The position numbers and the translations under genes are program-made. From Reyranella humidisoli (lineage in GTDB: Bacteria > Pseudomonadota > Alphaproteobacteria > Reyranellales > Reyranellaceae), in assembly GCF_019039055.1 (NCBI RefSeq), contig NZ_JAHOPB010000004.1, forward strand, positions 1-64,000: a DNA stretch of 64,000 bases. The letters are read 5' to 3'. Positions 1 through 8,434 of the stretch are shown piece by piece (within the stretch, counting starts at the first letter, position 1; every line of letters begins with the position of its first letter). The notes below the pieces were generated by a model, which ran no database searches, had not been told where the DNA came from, and saw only the letters and a list, made by a program, of their open reading frames with translations.

Positions 1-3000
1 CGGAGGCGCCGCCGCGGGCGTGGCTTTGGCGATGTCGGCCGAAGTCGGTGGCGGCGGCGGCGGCGCCGTCGCAGCGAGCTTGATGGGCTTCGGCGGAGGC
101 GGTGCTGCGGGCGTGGCTTTGGCAATGTCAGCCGAAGTGGGCGGCGGTGGAGGCGGAGCCGTCGCGGCGAGCTGGATCGGCTTCGGCGGTGGTGGCGCTG
201 CGGGCATGGCTTTGGCGATGTCGGCCGAAGTCGGCGGCGGTGGAGGCGGAGCCGTCGCGGCGAGCTTGATGGGCTTCGGTGGCGGTGGCGCCGCGGGCAT
301 GGCTTTGGCGATGTCGGCCGAAGTCGGGGGCGGTGGAGGCGGTGTCGTTGCGGCGAGCGTGATGGGCTTCGGCGGTGGCGGTGCCGCGGGCATGGCCTTG
401 GCGATATCAGCCGAAGTCGGCGGCGGTGGAGGCGGCGCCGTCGCGGCGAGCTGGATCGGCTTCGGCGGCGCTGGTGGCGGCGGCATCAGCTTCATGATGT
501 CCGCCGACGTGGGCGGTGCGAGCAGTGGCGCTGCGGCGGCAATGACGAGCGGAGTTGGCGGCGCCGACATGAGCCTGGCGATGTCAGCCGAACTCGGCGG
601 CGAAGGCGGGGGCTCTGCGGCTGCCAGCTCGATGGGCTTGGGTGGCGCGGGCGTGAGCTTCGCGATGTCGGCCGAACTCGGCGGCGGAGGCGGCGGCTCT
701 GCGGCTGCCAGCTCGATAGGCTTGGGCGGCGCAGGCATGAGTGCGGCGATATCGGCCGAACTCGGTGGCGCTGGTGGCGGCTCGGCGGCAGCCAGCTCGA
801 TGGGCTTGGGCGGCGCGGGCATGAGCGCCGCGATATCGGCCGAACTCGGCGGCGGAGGCGGTGGCTCGGAGGCTGCCAGTTCGATGGGCTTGGGCGGTGC
901 GGGCATGAGTGCGGCGACATCGGCCGAACTCGGCGGTGGCGGCGGCGGCTCTGCGGCTGCCAGCTCGATGGGCTTGGGGGCCGCGGGCATGAGCGCGGCA
1001 ATGTCGGCCGAACTCGGTGGCGCTGGCGGCGGCTCTGCGGCAGCCAGCTCGATGGGGTTGGGCGGCGCGGGCATGAGCGCGGCGATATCGGCCGAACTCG
1101 GCGGCGGAGGCGGCGGCTCTGCGGCTGCCAGCTCGATGGGCTTGGGGGCCGCGGGCATGAGTGCGGCAATGTCGGCCGAACTCGGTGGCGCTGGCGGCGG
1201 CTCTGCGGCAGCCAGTTCGATGGGCTTGGGCGGCGCGGGCATGAGCGCGGCGACATCGGCCGAACTCGGCGGCGGAGGCGGCGGCTCTGCGGCGGCCAGC
1301 TCGATGGGCTTGGGCGGCGCGGGCATGAGTGCGGCGATATCGGCCGAACTCGGGGACGGCGGCGGCGGCTCGGCGGCAGCCAGCTCGATGGGCTTGGGCG
1401 GCGCAGGCATGAGCGCGGCGACATCGGCCGAACTCGGCGGCGGAGGCGGCGGCTCTGCGGCGGCCAGCTCGATGGGCTTGGGTGGCGCGGGCATGAGTGC
1501 CGCGATGTCGGTCGACCTCAGGGGCGGTGGCGGTTCGGCCACGGCAACGACGATCGGTTTGGGTGGGTGGGCCGGGGCCGGCATCTGCCTGGCGATGTCG
1601 GCCGAACTGGGAGGCGGCGGCGGGTCGGCCATCGCGATTTCGACAGGTCTGGCCGGTTCGGTCTTCGGGGCGGGGGGCTTCGATGGGCTCGCTGCAGCGA
1701 CGGCGACTGCCGCTTCGGGCGTGGTCTCCGGCCTGGATGGTATCGGCGCATCGCGGCGTGCCAGGGCCTCCTTCAGTGCGCCGTAGAGTTCCGGTGTCGG
1801 CTCGCCGGTTTCGTTGCGGGCCGAAATGCGCTGGAAAGTCCGGATCGCGGCGCGTGTCATTGGCCCGATCGCGCCGTCAGGCTTGTCGCGCAGCAGCTTG
1901 AGATCGAACAGGGCCTGCTGGATGACGCGGATCTGATCCTTCCGCGCCTTCGGCCAGTCGGCCGGAACGAGATCGATGGGCGGCGGCGGGGGAGAAGCCA
2001 CCGGCGCACGGGGAGCGGGTGGCTCGGGACGGGCCGATGGTCGCGGCGCCAGCGCTGGCGCCGTTCGCAAAGGCGCCGCCGCTGCGGTTTGCATTGGCGC
2101 CACCCGGGCGGGCGGCCGCTCCTGCTTCATGGTTTCGACGATCCGCCTGAATTCGGTCTGGCCCACCAGCTCCGCCTTTTGCAGATCCTCCGGCGTCAAA
2201 CCGCGTTGCAGTGCCTGTGCCCGCGTGGCCGATGTCTTGCCGAGCGCCGTCTCGGCACCCTTGTTCGTCTGGCGCTCGAACTCGGCGGCGATCGCGAACC
2301 AGGCCATCGCCATCGTGGCATCTCTCAGCGCCGCATCGCCCCGCTCGTAGATGTCGCCCAGGGTGAACATCGACGCGGCCATGCCTTGTCGCGCCGCGGC
2401 GTGAAGCAGTTCGACCGCCTCCTTTCCGTCGCGCGCCGCACCCTTGCCGTCCCGCAGCATCAGCGCGAGGTTGTGCTTTGCTATTGCGAGGTTGGCGTTG
2501 GCGGCCTTGCGATACCAATCCACGGCCTTGGCCGAGTCCCGCTCCATGACGAAGCCGCGCTCGTACATGACCGCAACGTTGAACGCGGACTGGGCGGAGC
2601 CGGCTTCTGCCGCGCGCATCAGCCAGCCGGCGCCGGCCTGCTGGTCCTTGGCGACGCCGATGCCCTGCACCAGCCGGCGAGCGATTTCCTCCATCGCCGG
2701 GATACTGTTGCCGTCCGCCTGGCTGCGCAGGTCGGCGATCGGCAGAGAGGCCCAATCAATCGACCTGTCGTTCGTGGCGGCCGGTGCTGGCGCTGGAGGC
2801 CGCTCTGGCGCTGGCGCTGGCGCAGACGCGGGCGGCAGGGGATTGGGAACAGCCGCTTCCGAGGCGACCGGCGGCGACTCCGTCGCTAGGGGCGGGGACG
2901 GGGCGGCTGGTGGCAGCTCCGCCGCGATGGGCAGGCTCTGCACGATCGGCGACGGGCCTGGCGGCGTAGCGGGCGCGACCGGGGACGCCAGCGCTTGCGA

Positions 3001-3153
3001 GGGCGGCTTCGGACCTTCTTCGGGCGGGCGCAGGACCCAGGTGCCGGCCCCCGCGGCGGCCGCGAACATGATGGCGAACGACGTCATCACGACGGGTCGC
3101 TTCAGGAGGGGCCGTTTCAGGGAGGCAGGGGCGGTCGCCGGCTTGCCGGTCAT
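1..3153 (-). CDS. Large Sel1-repeat / peptidoglycan-binding / Pro-rich repeat protein (3' end beyond window)
   Basis: The minus-strand frame is open from ATG 3153 to the window edge (1051 codons seen, no stop). Domains seen: a short basic N-terminus, one hydrophobic segment at about residues 21-41 (inner-membrane anchor), a Pro/Ala-rich linker to about 128, Sel1-like helical repeats at about 145-290 (motifs such as NVAVMYERG and AVDWYRKAA), and a PG_binding_1 domain at about 398-448 (core RVIQQALFDLKLL, then DGAIGPMTRAAIRTFQ). From about residue 505 onward there are tandem Pro-rich repeats. The first family has 28-residue units (PPPPPSSADIAALMPAPPKP) and the second 31-residue units (SADIAKAMPAAPPPPKP). 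The start overlaps the ctaA stop (ATGA), so the two are probably co-transcribed and coupled. Inference: an envelope-spanning scaffold tied to peptidoglycan. Long open frames on the other strand here are shadows of the repeats. Confidence 0.85.
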   Translation of the reverse strand, partial: MTGKPATAPASLKRPLLKRPVVMTSFAIMFAAAAGAGTWVLRPPEEGPKPPSQALASPVAPATPPGPSPIVQSLPIAAELPPAAPSPPLATESPPVASEAAVPNPLPPASAPAPAPERPPAPAPAATNDRSIDWASLPIADLRSQADGNSIPAMEEIARRLVQGIGVAKDQQAGAGWLMRAAEAGSAQSAFNVAVMYERGFVMERDSAKAVDWYRKAANANLAIAKHNLALMLRDGKGAARDGKEAVELLHAAARQGMAASMFTLGDIYERGDAALRDATMAMAWFAIAAEFERQTNKGAETALGKTSATRAQALQRGLTPEDLQKAELVGQTEFRRIVETMKQERPPARVAPMQTAAAAPLRTAPALAPRPSARPEPPAPRAPVASPPPPPIDLVPADWPKARKDQIRVIQQALFDLKLLRDKPDGAIGPMTRAAIRTFQRISARNETGEPTPELYGALKEALARRDAPIPSRPETTPEAAVAVAAASPSKPPAPKTEPARPVEIAMADPPPPPSSADIARQMPAPAHPPKPIVVAVAEPPPPLRSTDIAALMPAPPKPIELAAAEPPPPPPSSADVAALMPAPPKPIELAAAEPPPPSPSSADIAALMPAPPKPIELAAAEPPPPPPSSADVAALMPAPPKPIELAAAEPPPAPPSSADIAALMPAAPKPIELAAAEPPPPPPSSADIAALMPAPPNPIELAAAEPPPAPPSSADIAALMPAAPKPIELAAAEPPPPPPSSADVAALMPAPPKPIELAASEPPPPPPSSADIAALMPAPPKPIELAAAEPPPAPPSSADIAALMPAPPKPIELAAAEPPPPPPSSADIAKLTPAPPKPIELAAAEPPPSPPSSADIARLMSAPPTPLVIAAAAPLLAPPTSADIMKLMPPPPAPPKPIQLAATAPPPPPPTSADIAKAMPAAPPPPKPITLAATTPPPPPPTSADIAKAMPAAPPPPKPIKLAATAPPPPPPTSADIAKAMPAAPPPPKPIQLAATAPPPPPPTSADIAKATPAAPPPPKPIKLAATAPPPPPPTSADIAKATPAAAPP
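32..496 (-). repeat. Five tandem 93-bp coding repeats
   Basis: Five consecutive 31-codon units inside the large repeat protein. On the coding (minus) strand each encodes a Pro-rich stretch followed by TSADIAK and AMPAAPPPPKPI. Units differ by scattered third-position and a few amino-acid changes. The array continues to the left of the window. Confidence 0.8.
581..1504 (-). repeat. Eleven tandem 84-bp coding repeats
   Basis: Eleven 28-codon units, almost identical at DNA level, encode the motif SSADIAALMPAPPKPIELAA on the minus strand. Two consecutive units (917-1084) are repeated as a block at 1085-1252, sharing the same Gly/Ala variants, which points to a 168-bp duplication. Two degenerate copies lie on the upstream side of the coding strand (about 1505-1640). 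Confidence 0.85.
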
Positions 3154-4217
3154 CCCCGGAGAATAGCCGAGACGGGCCTCTGCGGAGAAGGCATAGCGCG
3201 GTGGCGCACGACCAGCAGGGCGGTCAGGAGCAGAACGGCGCCGGCCTGGTGAAGCGTGGCGATGGGAATGCTGACGCCGCTCAGGATGGTGGCGATCCCG
3301 AGCCCCAGCTGAACGAAGGCCATCGCGGCGGCCGCCAGCGTCTCGGAGCGTGGCGCGCGCCACGCCATGACCAGCACGCCGAGCACCAGCAGCTTGGCGA
3401 GCCAGCGATGCACGAACTGGATGGTGGTGCCGTTCTCGAAGAAGTTGATCCATCCCGGCGAAAGGTCGAACAGGCCGGGCGGGATCCAGTATCCCGACAT
3501 GGTGGGGAAGGTGCTGTGCGCGGTGCCGGCGCGCAGACCGGCCATGAAGGCGCCCCATACCAGCACGACCAGCAGGAAGCCGATCAGGGCCGTGGCCTTG
3601 CGCGCGACCTTCGGATCGTCGCGGTGTATCGCCCGCGGCGTGAGTTCGAGGATCAGCCAGACCGTGTAGGCATAGAGGACGATCGCGAGGAAGAGGTGGG
3701 CGGCGAGCCGGTAGTGGCTGACCGACGGCCGGTCGACCAGGCCCGACGCCACCATCGCCCAGCCCATCGCACCCTGCAGTCCGCCCAGGATGAGCAGCGC
3801 GAGCAGTCGGGGTTTGAGATGGGCATTGAGGGCGCCGCGCCACCAGAACCAGGCCAGTGGCAGGGCGAAGACCAGGCCGATCAGCCGCCCCCACACGCGA
3901 TGGATATATTCAAGCCAGAAAATCTCCTGGAACTCCGGGACCGTGAAGTCGCGGTTGACCAGGCGTCCCTGCGGCGACGCCAGATACTTCTGCAGCTCGG
4001 CTTGCCACGCCGCGTCCGACAAAGGCGGCAGCCAGCCGGTCACTGGCCGCCACTCCACCATCGACAGGCCCGATTCGGTGAGCCGTGTCAGCGCGCCGAT
4101 CACGATCATGAAGAAGATCATGCCGGCGACGACGATCAACCACTGGCGCACGGAGGCGGGGACTTGGCTCATGGCTGGCGGAACATGGGCGAAGGATGCG
4201 GCGGCGTCATCAGGCAT
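3150..4217 (-). CDS. ctaA: Heme A synthase, COX15/CtaA family
   Basis: Oxidises the C8 methyl of heme O to give heme A for aa3-type cytochrome oxidase; an integral inner-membrane enzyme. The 355-residue product has the usual length and about eight membrane helices. Family signatures are the RLTESGLSMVEWRP loop after helix 1 (about 45-58), and conserved His residues at about 106 (EYIHRVWGR), 168/174 (SHYRLAAH), 270 (FVHRWLAKL) and 323 (TLHQAG), the heme ligand set. The start chosen is ATG 4217 (MPDDAAAS); ATG 4172 (MSQVPASV) is an alternative. The frame stays open further upstream to 4352 but would run into the divergent gene. The stop overlaps the start of the repeat-protein gene by ATGA. Confidence 0.93.
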   Translation of the reverse strand: MPDDAAASFAHVPPAMSQVPASVRQWLIVVAGMIFFMIVIGALTRLTESGLSMVEWRPVTGWLPPLSDAAWQAELQKYLASPQGRLVNRDFTVPEFQEIFWLEYIHRVWGRLIGLVFALPLAWFWWRGALNAHLKPRLLALLILGGLQGAMGWAMVASGLVDRPSVSHYRLAAHLFLAIVLYAYTVWLILELTPRAIHRDDPKVARKATALIGFLLVVLVWGAFMAGLRAGTAHSTFPTMSGYWIPPGLFDLSPGWINFFENGTTIQFVHRWLAKLLVLGVLVMAWRAPRSETLAAAAMAFVQLGLGIATILSGVSIPIATLHQAGAVLLLTALLVVRHRAMPSPQRPVSAILRG

Positions 4218-4283
4218 AAATGTCGCTAATCCTGACCCTCGCCTGCGATACCTTGCACTCTGCCGGAACGGCTTGTTAAATCG

Positions 4284-4297
4284 GTTCGTACACGAAC
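4284..4297. promoter_or_regulatory. Inverted repeat in divergent promoter region
   Basis: Six-base arms GTTCGT and ACGAAC separated by two bases lie between ctaA and the divergent oxidoreductase gene, 30 bases before the latter's ATG. It is a candidate operator; no regulator is encoded nearby, so the assignment is weak. Confidence 0.3.
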
Positions 4298-4327
4298 GGC
4301 CTGCCCTCTCGCCCCGGATCCTCGTCC

Positions 4328-7300
4328 ATGTCTGATTTCCAGCTGGCCCCACCGCTCTCGCACGGGCTCAGCTTCGACGATCTCCACGACCGTGACGGGA
4401 TCGCCCGTCTCGACGCCGCTTTCGTGGCGTGGCTGAAGGATGCCGACGTCGACGCCCATGCCCGCCTGATGGCTGCGCGCGCCGCGCCCGATGGGCTGGC
4501 CGCCAAGGACGAGTCCAATCTGCTGATCGAGGTGGCACGGCCACTCGAGGACTTCATCGGCTCCCTGTTCGGCGTGAGTGACGAAGCAGCCTCCCTGCGA
4601 GAACGCCATCGTCGCCTGGCGCCGCTCTACGACTGCAAGCGCCTCTTCGTGCAGCGCTACGTCACGCGGGCGCTCAAGCCCGACGCGGCCGCCGCGCTCG
4701 ACGGCGCCGCCGTCACCGCAGCCCTTCCGCTGTCGGTGACACAGGCCGACGGGCTGGAAGCCTGGGAACTGGCCTTTGCGCTCGCTGTCCGCGACCTGAT
4801 CGGGGCGGAGTTCAAGGTCGAGGCGCCGACGCCGCAGGTCACGGCCTTCGCCGAATATGCAGCATGGGCGCTGCATCATCCCCAGGGCCGCAAGCGCCAC
4901 CAGGACGGGCCGCTGTTCAAGGTGCCGCACAAGCTCGACTTCGAGCATCTCGTGCCGATCGAGACCGAGATCGTCGACGGCGTGACGCGCATGAAGCTGC
5001 CGCGGCCGATGCTCCGCCATCGCGAGGGTTTCGCGCTCACCGACCAGGGTTTCGACCTCGTGCGTGCGCTCGATCACGCCAACTACTGCATCTGGTGCCA
5101 TAACCAGGGCAAGGACAGCTGCTCGCGCGGGCTGAAGGATCGCAAGACCGGCGCCTTCCAGAAGTCGCCGTTCGGCGTGACGCTGGCGGGCTGCCCGCTC
5201 GAGGAAAAGATTTCGGAGATGAACCTGCTGAAAAGCGAGGGTTTCTCCATCGGCGCGCTGGCGATGGCCGCGGTCGACAATCCGCTGCTGGCGGCGACCG
5301 GCCACCGCATCTGCAACGACTGCATGAAGGCCTGCATCTACCAGAAGCAGGAACCGGTCGACATCCCGCAGATCGAGACCCGCACGCTCAAGGACGTTCT
5401 GGCGCTGCCCTGGGGCTTCGAGATCTACTCGCTGCTGACGCGCTGGAACCCGCTGAACCTGCGCCGCCCGATCCCGCGTCCCTCGACGGGCCGCACGGTG
5501 CTGGTGGTCGGACTCGGTCCCGCCGGCTTCAACCTCGCGCATCACCTGATGAACGACGGCCATACTGTGGTCGGCATCGACGGACTCAAGATCGAGCCGC
5601 TGCCCGAGTTGCAGTCCGGCGTTCGCATGGATGGCACGCGCGTGCCCTTCGCGGCGGTGAAGGACGTCGCGGCCTTGCGCGAAAATCTCGGCGAGCGCGC
5701 GATGGCGGGGTTCGGCGGCGTCGCCGAGTACGGCATCACGGTCCGCTGGGACAAGAACTACCTCAAGATGGTGCGCCTGCTACTGGAGCGGCGCGCGCAG
5801 TTCTCGATGTTCGGCGGCGTGCGCTTCGGCGGCACGGTGACGGTCGAGGGCGCCTTTGCCATGGGCTTCGACCACATCGCGCTCTGCGCCGGTGCCGGCA
5901 AGCCCACAGTGCTCGACCTGCCCAACGGGCTGGCGCGCGGCGTGCGCGCGGCGTCGGATTTCCTGATGGCGCTGCAGCTCACGGGCGCCGCGAAGAAGGA
6001 TTCGATTGCGAACCTGCAGATCCGCCTGCCGGTGGTGGTGATCGGCGGCGGCCTCACCGCGATCGACACGGCGACGGAATCGCTCGCCTACTATCCGCTG
6101 CAGGTCGAGAAGTTCCTCGCCCGCCACGAGACGCTGGTCGCCGAGCGCGGCGAAGCGGCGGTGGGCGCGAACTGGTCGCCCGAGGAGCGCGAGATCGCCG
6201 AGGAATTCATCGCCCACGCCCGGGCCATCCGCGCCGAGCGTGAATTGGCGGCGCGCGAGGGCCGCGAGCCTGCGATCACCAATCTGGTGAACGGCTGGGG
6301 CGGCGTCTCGCTGGTCTATCGCCGCCGCCTGATCGATTCGCCGTCCTACACGCTGAACCACGAGGAAGTGCTCAAGGCGCTCGAGGAGGACATCCGCTTC
6401 GTCGAAGGCCTGTCGCCCGTCGCCGTCGAGATCGACGAGGCGGGACAGGCGAAGGCGTTGAAGGTCGCGGGCGAGCAGAACGGCAGCAAGGTCGAGGCGA
6501 CCCTGCCGGCGCGCACCATCCTGGTGGCCGCGGGCACGCAGCCCAACACGGTGCTGGCGCGCGAGGATGCGACACACGCCTTCATCGACGGCAAGTATTT
6601 TCGCGCCCTCGACGAGGAGGGCAATCCCGCGACGCCGGAACGCGTCTGCAAGCCCGCCGACGTGCGCGTGCTGATGTATCGCCATGCCGACAACCGCTTC
6701 ATGTCCTTCTTCGGCGACCTGCATCCTTCGTTCGCCGGCAATGTCGTGAAGGCGATGGGGGGGGCGAAGCAGGGGTACCCGGTGCTGACCCGGTCGATGA
6801 CGGCGCTGCCGGCGCCGATGCGCACGCCGGCGGAGATCCTCGACGAGGCCAATCGTTCGTGGCGCGCCCGCGTGGTCCGCGTCGACCGCCTGACGCCCAC
6901 CATCATCGAAGTGATCGTCGAGGCGCCGGCCGCCGCTCGCAACTTCGAGCCCGGCCAGTTCTACCGGCTGCAGAACTACGAGGCGCGCTCCCTGCGCACC
7001 GAGGGCACCCTGCTCACCATGGAAGGCCTCGCGCTGACCGGCGCCTGGGTCGACAAGGAGAAGGGCCTGCTGTCGCTGATCGCGCTGGAGATGGGCGGCT
7101 CGTCCGACCTCTGCGCCATGCTGAAGCCGGGCGAGCCGGTGATCGTCATGGGTCCCACGGGCGCGCCCACGGAGATCGAGCCGGGCGAGACCGTGGTGCT
7201 GGTGGGCGGAGGCCTCGGCAACGCCGTGCTGTTCTCGATCGGCCAGGCCTTCCGCAAGGCCGGCAGCAAGGTGCTCTACTTCGCGGGCTACAAGAAGATG

Positions 7301-7831
7301 ATCGACCGCTACAAGGTCGAGGAGATCGAGGCCGCGGCCGATGTCGTCGTCTGGTGCTGCGACGAGGCCCCGGGCTTCATGCCGGGCCGGCCGCAGGACA
7401 AGTCGGTCGTCACCAACATCGTCGAGGCGATGCGCCAGTATGCGTCGGGTGAGCTGGGCGACCAGCCGATCCCCTACAGCGCCGCCGATCGCATCGTGGC
7501 GATCGGCTCGGACGGCATGATGAACGCCGTGCGCCTGGCGCGACACGCGGCTCTCAAGTCGTATCTCAAGCCCGAACATGTAGCCTTCGGCTCGATCAAC
7601 TCCCCCATGCAATGCATGATGAAGGAGATCTGCGCCCAGTGCCTGCAGCTTCACAGGGATCCGGAGACGGGCAAGGAGACCGTGGTCTTCTCCTGCTTCA
7701 ACCAGGACCAGCGTCTCGACCTCGTCGATTTCGCCAACCTGCGCCAGCGCCTGCGTCAGAACTCGGTGCAGGAAAAGATCGGCGCGCTGTGGATTGATCG
7801 CTCGCTCAGGCAGCTCGGGATGCGGGGCTGA
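4328..7831 (+). CDS. Two-module FAD/NAD(P) iron-sulfur oxidoreductase (GltD-like plus PyrK-like)
   Basis: A 1167-residue flavoprotein. N-terminal cysteines at about 254-345 (CIWCHNQGKDSC; CNDCMKAC) resemble the Fe4S4 domain of glutamate synthase small subunit and dihydropyrimidine dehydrogenase. A GltD-like FAD/NAD(P) core follows, with VVGLGPAGFNLA near 392 and VVIGGGLTAIDTA near 569. From about 850 there is a second flavoprotein reductase module of the PyrK/ferredoxin-NADP reductase type (FEPGQFYRLQN; VLVGGGLGNAVLF near 956). It ends with a Cys cluster near 1102 (ICAQCLQL) plus a later Cys, as in PyrK 2Fe-2S sites. Both modules in one chain suggest electron transfer or bifurcation between NAD(P)H and another carrier. 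The substrate is unknown. Transcribed divergently from ctaA. Confidence 0.88.
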   Translation: MSDFQLAPPLSHGLSFDDLHDRDGIARLDAAFVAWLKDADVDAHARLMAARAAPDGLAAKDESNLLIEVARPLEDFIGSLFGVSDEAASLRERHRRLAPLYDCKRLFVQRYVTRALKPDAAAALDGAAVTAALPLSVTQADGLEAWELAFALAVRDLIGAEFKVEAPTPQVTAFAEYAAWALHHPQGRKRHQDGPLFKVPHKLDFEHLVPIETEIVDGVTRMKLPRPMLRHREGFALTDQGFDLVRALDHANYCIWCHNQGKDSCSRGLKDRKTGAFQKSPFGVTLAGCPLEEKISEMNLLKSEGFSIGALAMAAVDNPLLAATGHRICNDCMKACIYQKQEPVDIPQIETRTLKDVLALPWGFEIYSLLTRWNPLNLRRPIPRPSTGRTVLVVGLGPAGFNLAHHLMNDGHTVVGIDGLKIEPLPELQSGVRMDGTRVPFAAVKDVAALRENLGERAMAGFGGVAEYGITVRWDKNYLKMVRLLLERRAQFSMFGGVRFGGTVTVEGAFAMGFDHIALCAGAGKPTVLDLPNGLARGVRAASDFLMALQLTGAAKKDSIANLQIRLPVVVIGGGLTAIDTATESLAYYPLQVEKFLARHETLVAERGEAAVGANWSPEEREIAEEFIAHARAIRAERELAAREGREPAITNLVNGWGGVSLVYRRRLIDSPSYTLNHEEVLKALEEDIRFVEGLSPVAVEIDEAGQAKALKVAGEQNGSKVEATLPARTILVAAGTQPNTVLAREDATHAFIDGKYFRALDEEGNPATPERVCKPADVRVLMYRHADNRFMSFFGDLHPSFAGNVVKAMGGAKQGYPVLTRSMTALPAPMRTPAEILDEANRSWRARVVRVDRLTPTIIEVIVEAPAAARNFEPGQFYRLQNYEARSLRTEGTLLTMEGLALTGAWVDKEKGLLSLIALEMGGSSDLCAMLKPGEPVIVMGPTGAPTEIEPGETVVLVGGGLGNAVLFSIGQAFRKAGSKVLYFAGYKKMIDRYKVEEIEAAADVVVWCCDEAPGFMPGRPQDKSVVTNIVEAMRQYASGELGDQPIPYSAADRIVAIGSDGMMNAVRLARHAALKSYLKPEHVAFGSINSPMQCMMKEICAQCLQLHRDPETGKETVVFSCFNQDQRLDLVDFANLRQRLRQNSVQEKIGALWIDRSLRQLGMRG

Positions 7832-7852
7832 GATCGGCGCGAAGCCGCTCAA

Positions 7853-7928
7853 TGGAGCGCGCCACTCCAGTGGCGCTTATGCCTTTCTGATCGACGAAAC
7901 CTGAGCGCAACTGGAGTTGCGCGCTCCA
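7853..7928. repeat. Paired hairpin element between convergent genes
   Basis: Two 25-base arms (7853-7877 and 7904-7928) are inverted copies with 23/25 matches. Each arm also contains its own palindrome (GCCACTCCAGTGGC in one, GCAACTGGAGTTGC in the other). The two mismatches between arms are paired changes that keep the small hairpins intact. It lies between the convergent ends of the oxidoreductase and MAPEG genes and may act as a two-way terminator or a REP-type doublet. Confidence 0.75.
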
Positions 7929-7946
7929 ATCGCTCGGCTGTGCGCC

Positions 7947-8360
7947 CTAGACGAAGATCTTCCGGCCGACGATTGCCAGCAGCGCGATCGACGCCACGAG
8001 GATGGTGAGGAGCGTGAGCACGATGCCGGCCGAGCGGCCGGGATTGATGCCCGCTCCGCCGGCAAGCCCGAAGGCATGGGCGAGGCGGCTGACGATGAAG
8101 GTGGCGCCCAGGGCATGCACCAGCCAGCGCGGCCCGTGGCAGATTTCGAGCAGGGCGAGCAGGATCAGGACCAGCGGGGCATATTCGGCGAAGTTTCCGA
8201 AGACGCGGGTCATCCGGCTCATTTCGGCATCGCCGCCATCCCCGACGCTGATGCGCCGCCGCATGCGCTGGCGGATCACCAGCGACGCGAGCACGACGCA
8301 GAGAAGACCCGTGAGGGCGGCATAGAAGGCGGTGACGAACGGCAGGGCCGGCATTGCCAT
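7947..8360 (-). CDS. MAPEG family membrane protein
   Basis: A 137-residue protein with four predicted membrane helices, the size and layout of MAPEG proteins (membrane-associated eicosanoid/glutathione metabolism). The cytoplasmic loop after helix 1 has RISVGDGGDAEMSRMTRVFGN, corresponding to the family's G-D/N-R-NFxE region, followed by the characteristic FAEYAPLVLILLALLE. Bacterial members are usually of unknown substrate. The ATG at 8360 gives the usual length. The 3' end faces the oxidoreductase gene across a hairpin element. Confidence 0.85.
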   Translation of the reverse strand: MAMPALPFVTAFYAALTGLLCVVLASLVIRQRMRRRISVGDGGDAEMSRMTRVFGNFAEYAPLVLILLALLEICHGPRWLVHALGATFIVSRLAHAFGLAGGAGINPGRSAGIVLTLLTILVASIALLAIVGRKIFV

Positions 8361-8434
8361 GAACGGAGTCTCCCCGAGGCTATCGGCCTGTCATAGCTCA
8401 AACGGGGGGACACTTTGGGAAAATCTGCGTGGTG

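Noticed and set aside
492-2755. Other minus-strand frames in the same region (492-1424, 1877-2755)
   Set aside because: Arg/Pro/Ser-rich, out of frame with the Sel1/peptidoglycan-binding gene, no recognisable fold.
20-2889. Gly/Ala-rich plus-strand frames (20-1786 and 1567-2889)
   Set aside because: They are mirror readings of the Pro-rich repeat array. The minus-strand frame has a membrane anchor, Sel1 repeats and a peptidoglycan-binding domain; the plus-strand frames have none.
5780-7852. 690-residue minus-strand frame antisense to the oxidoreductase gene
   Set aside because: Overlaps conserved FAD and NAD motifs on the other strand and lacks any domain; typical high-GC shadow.
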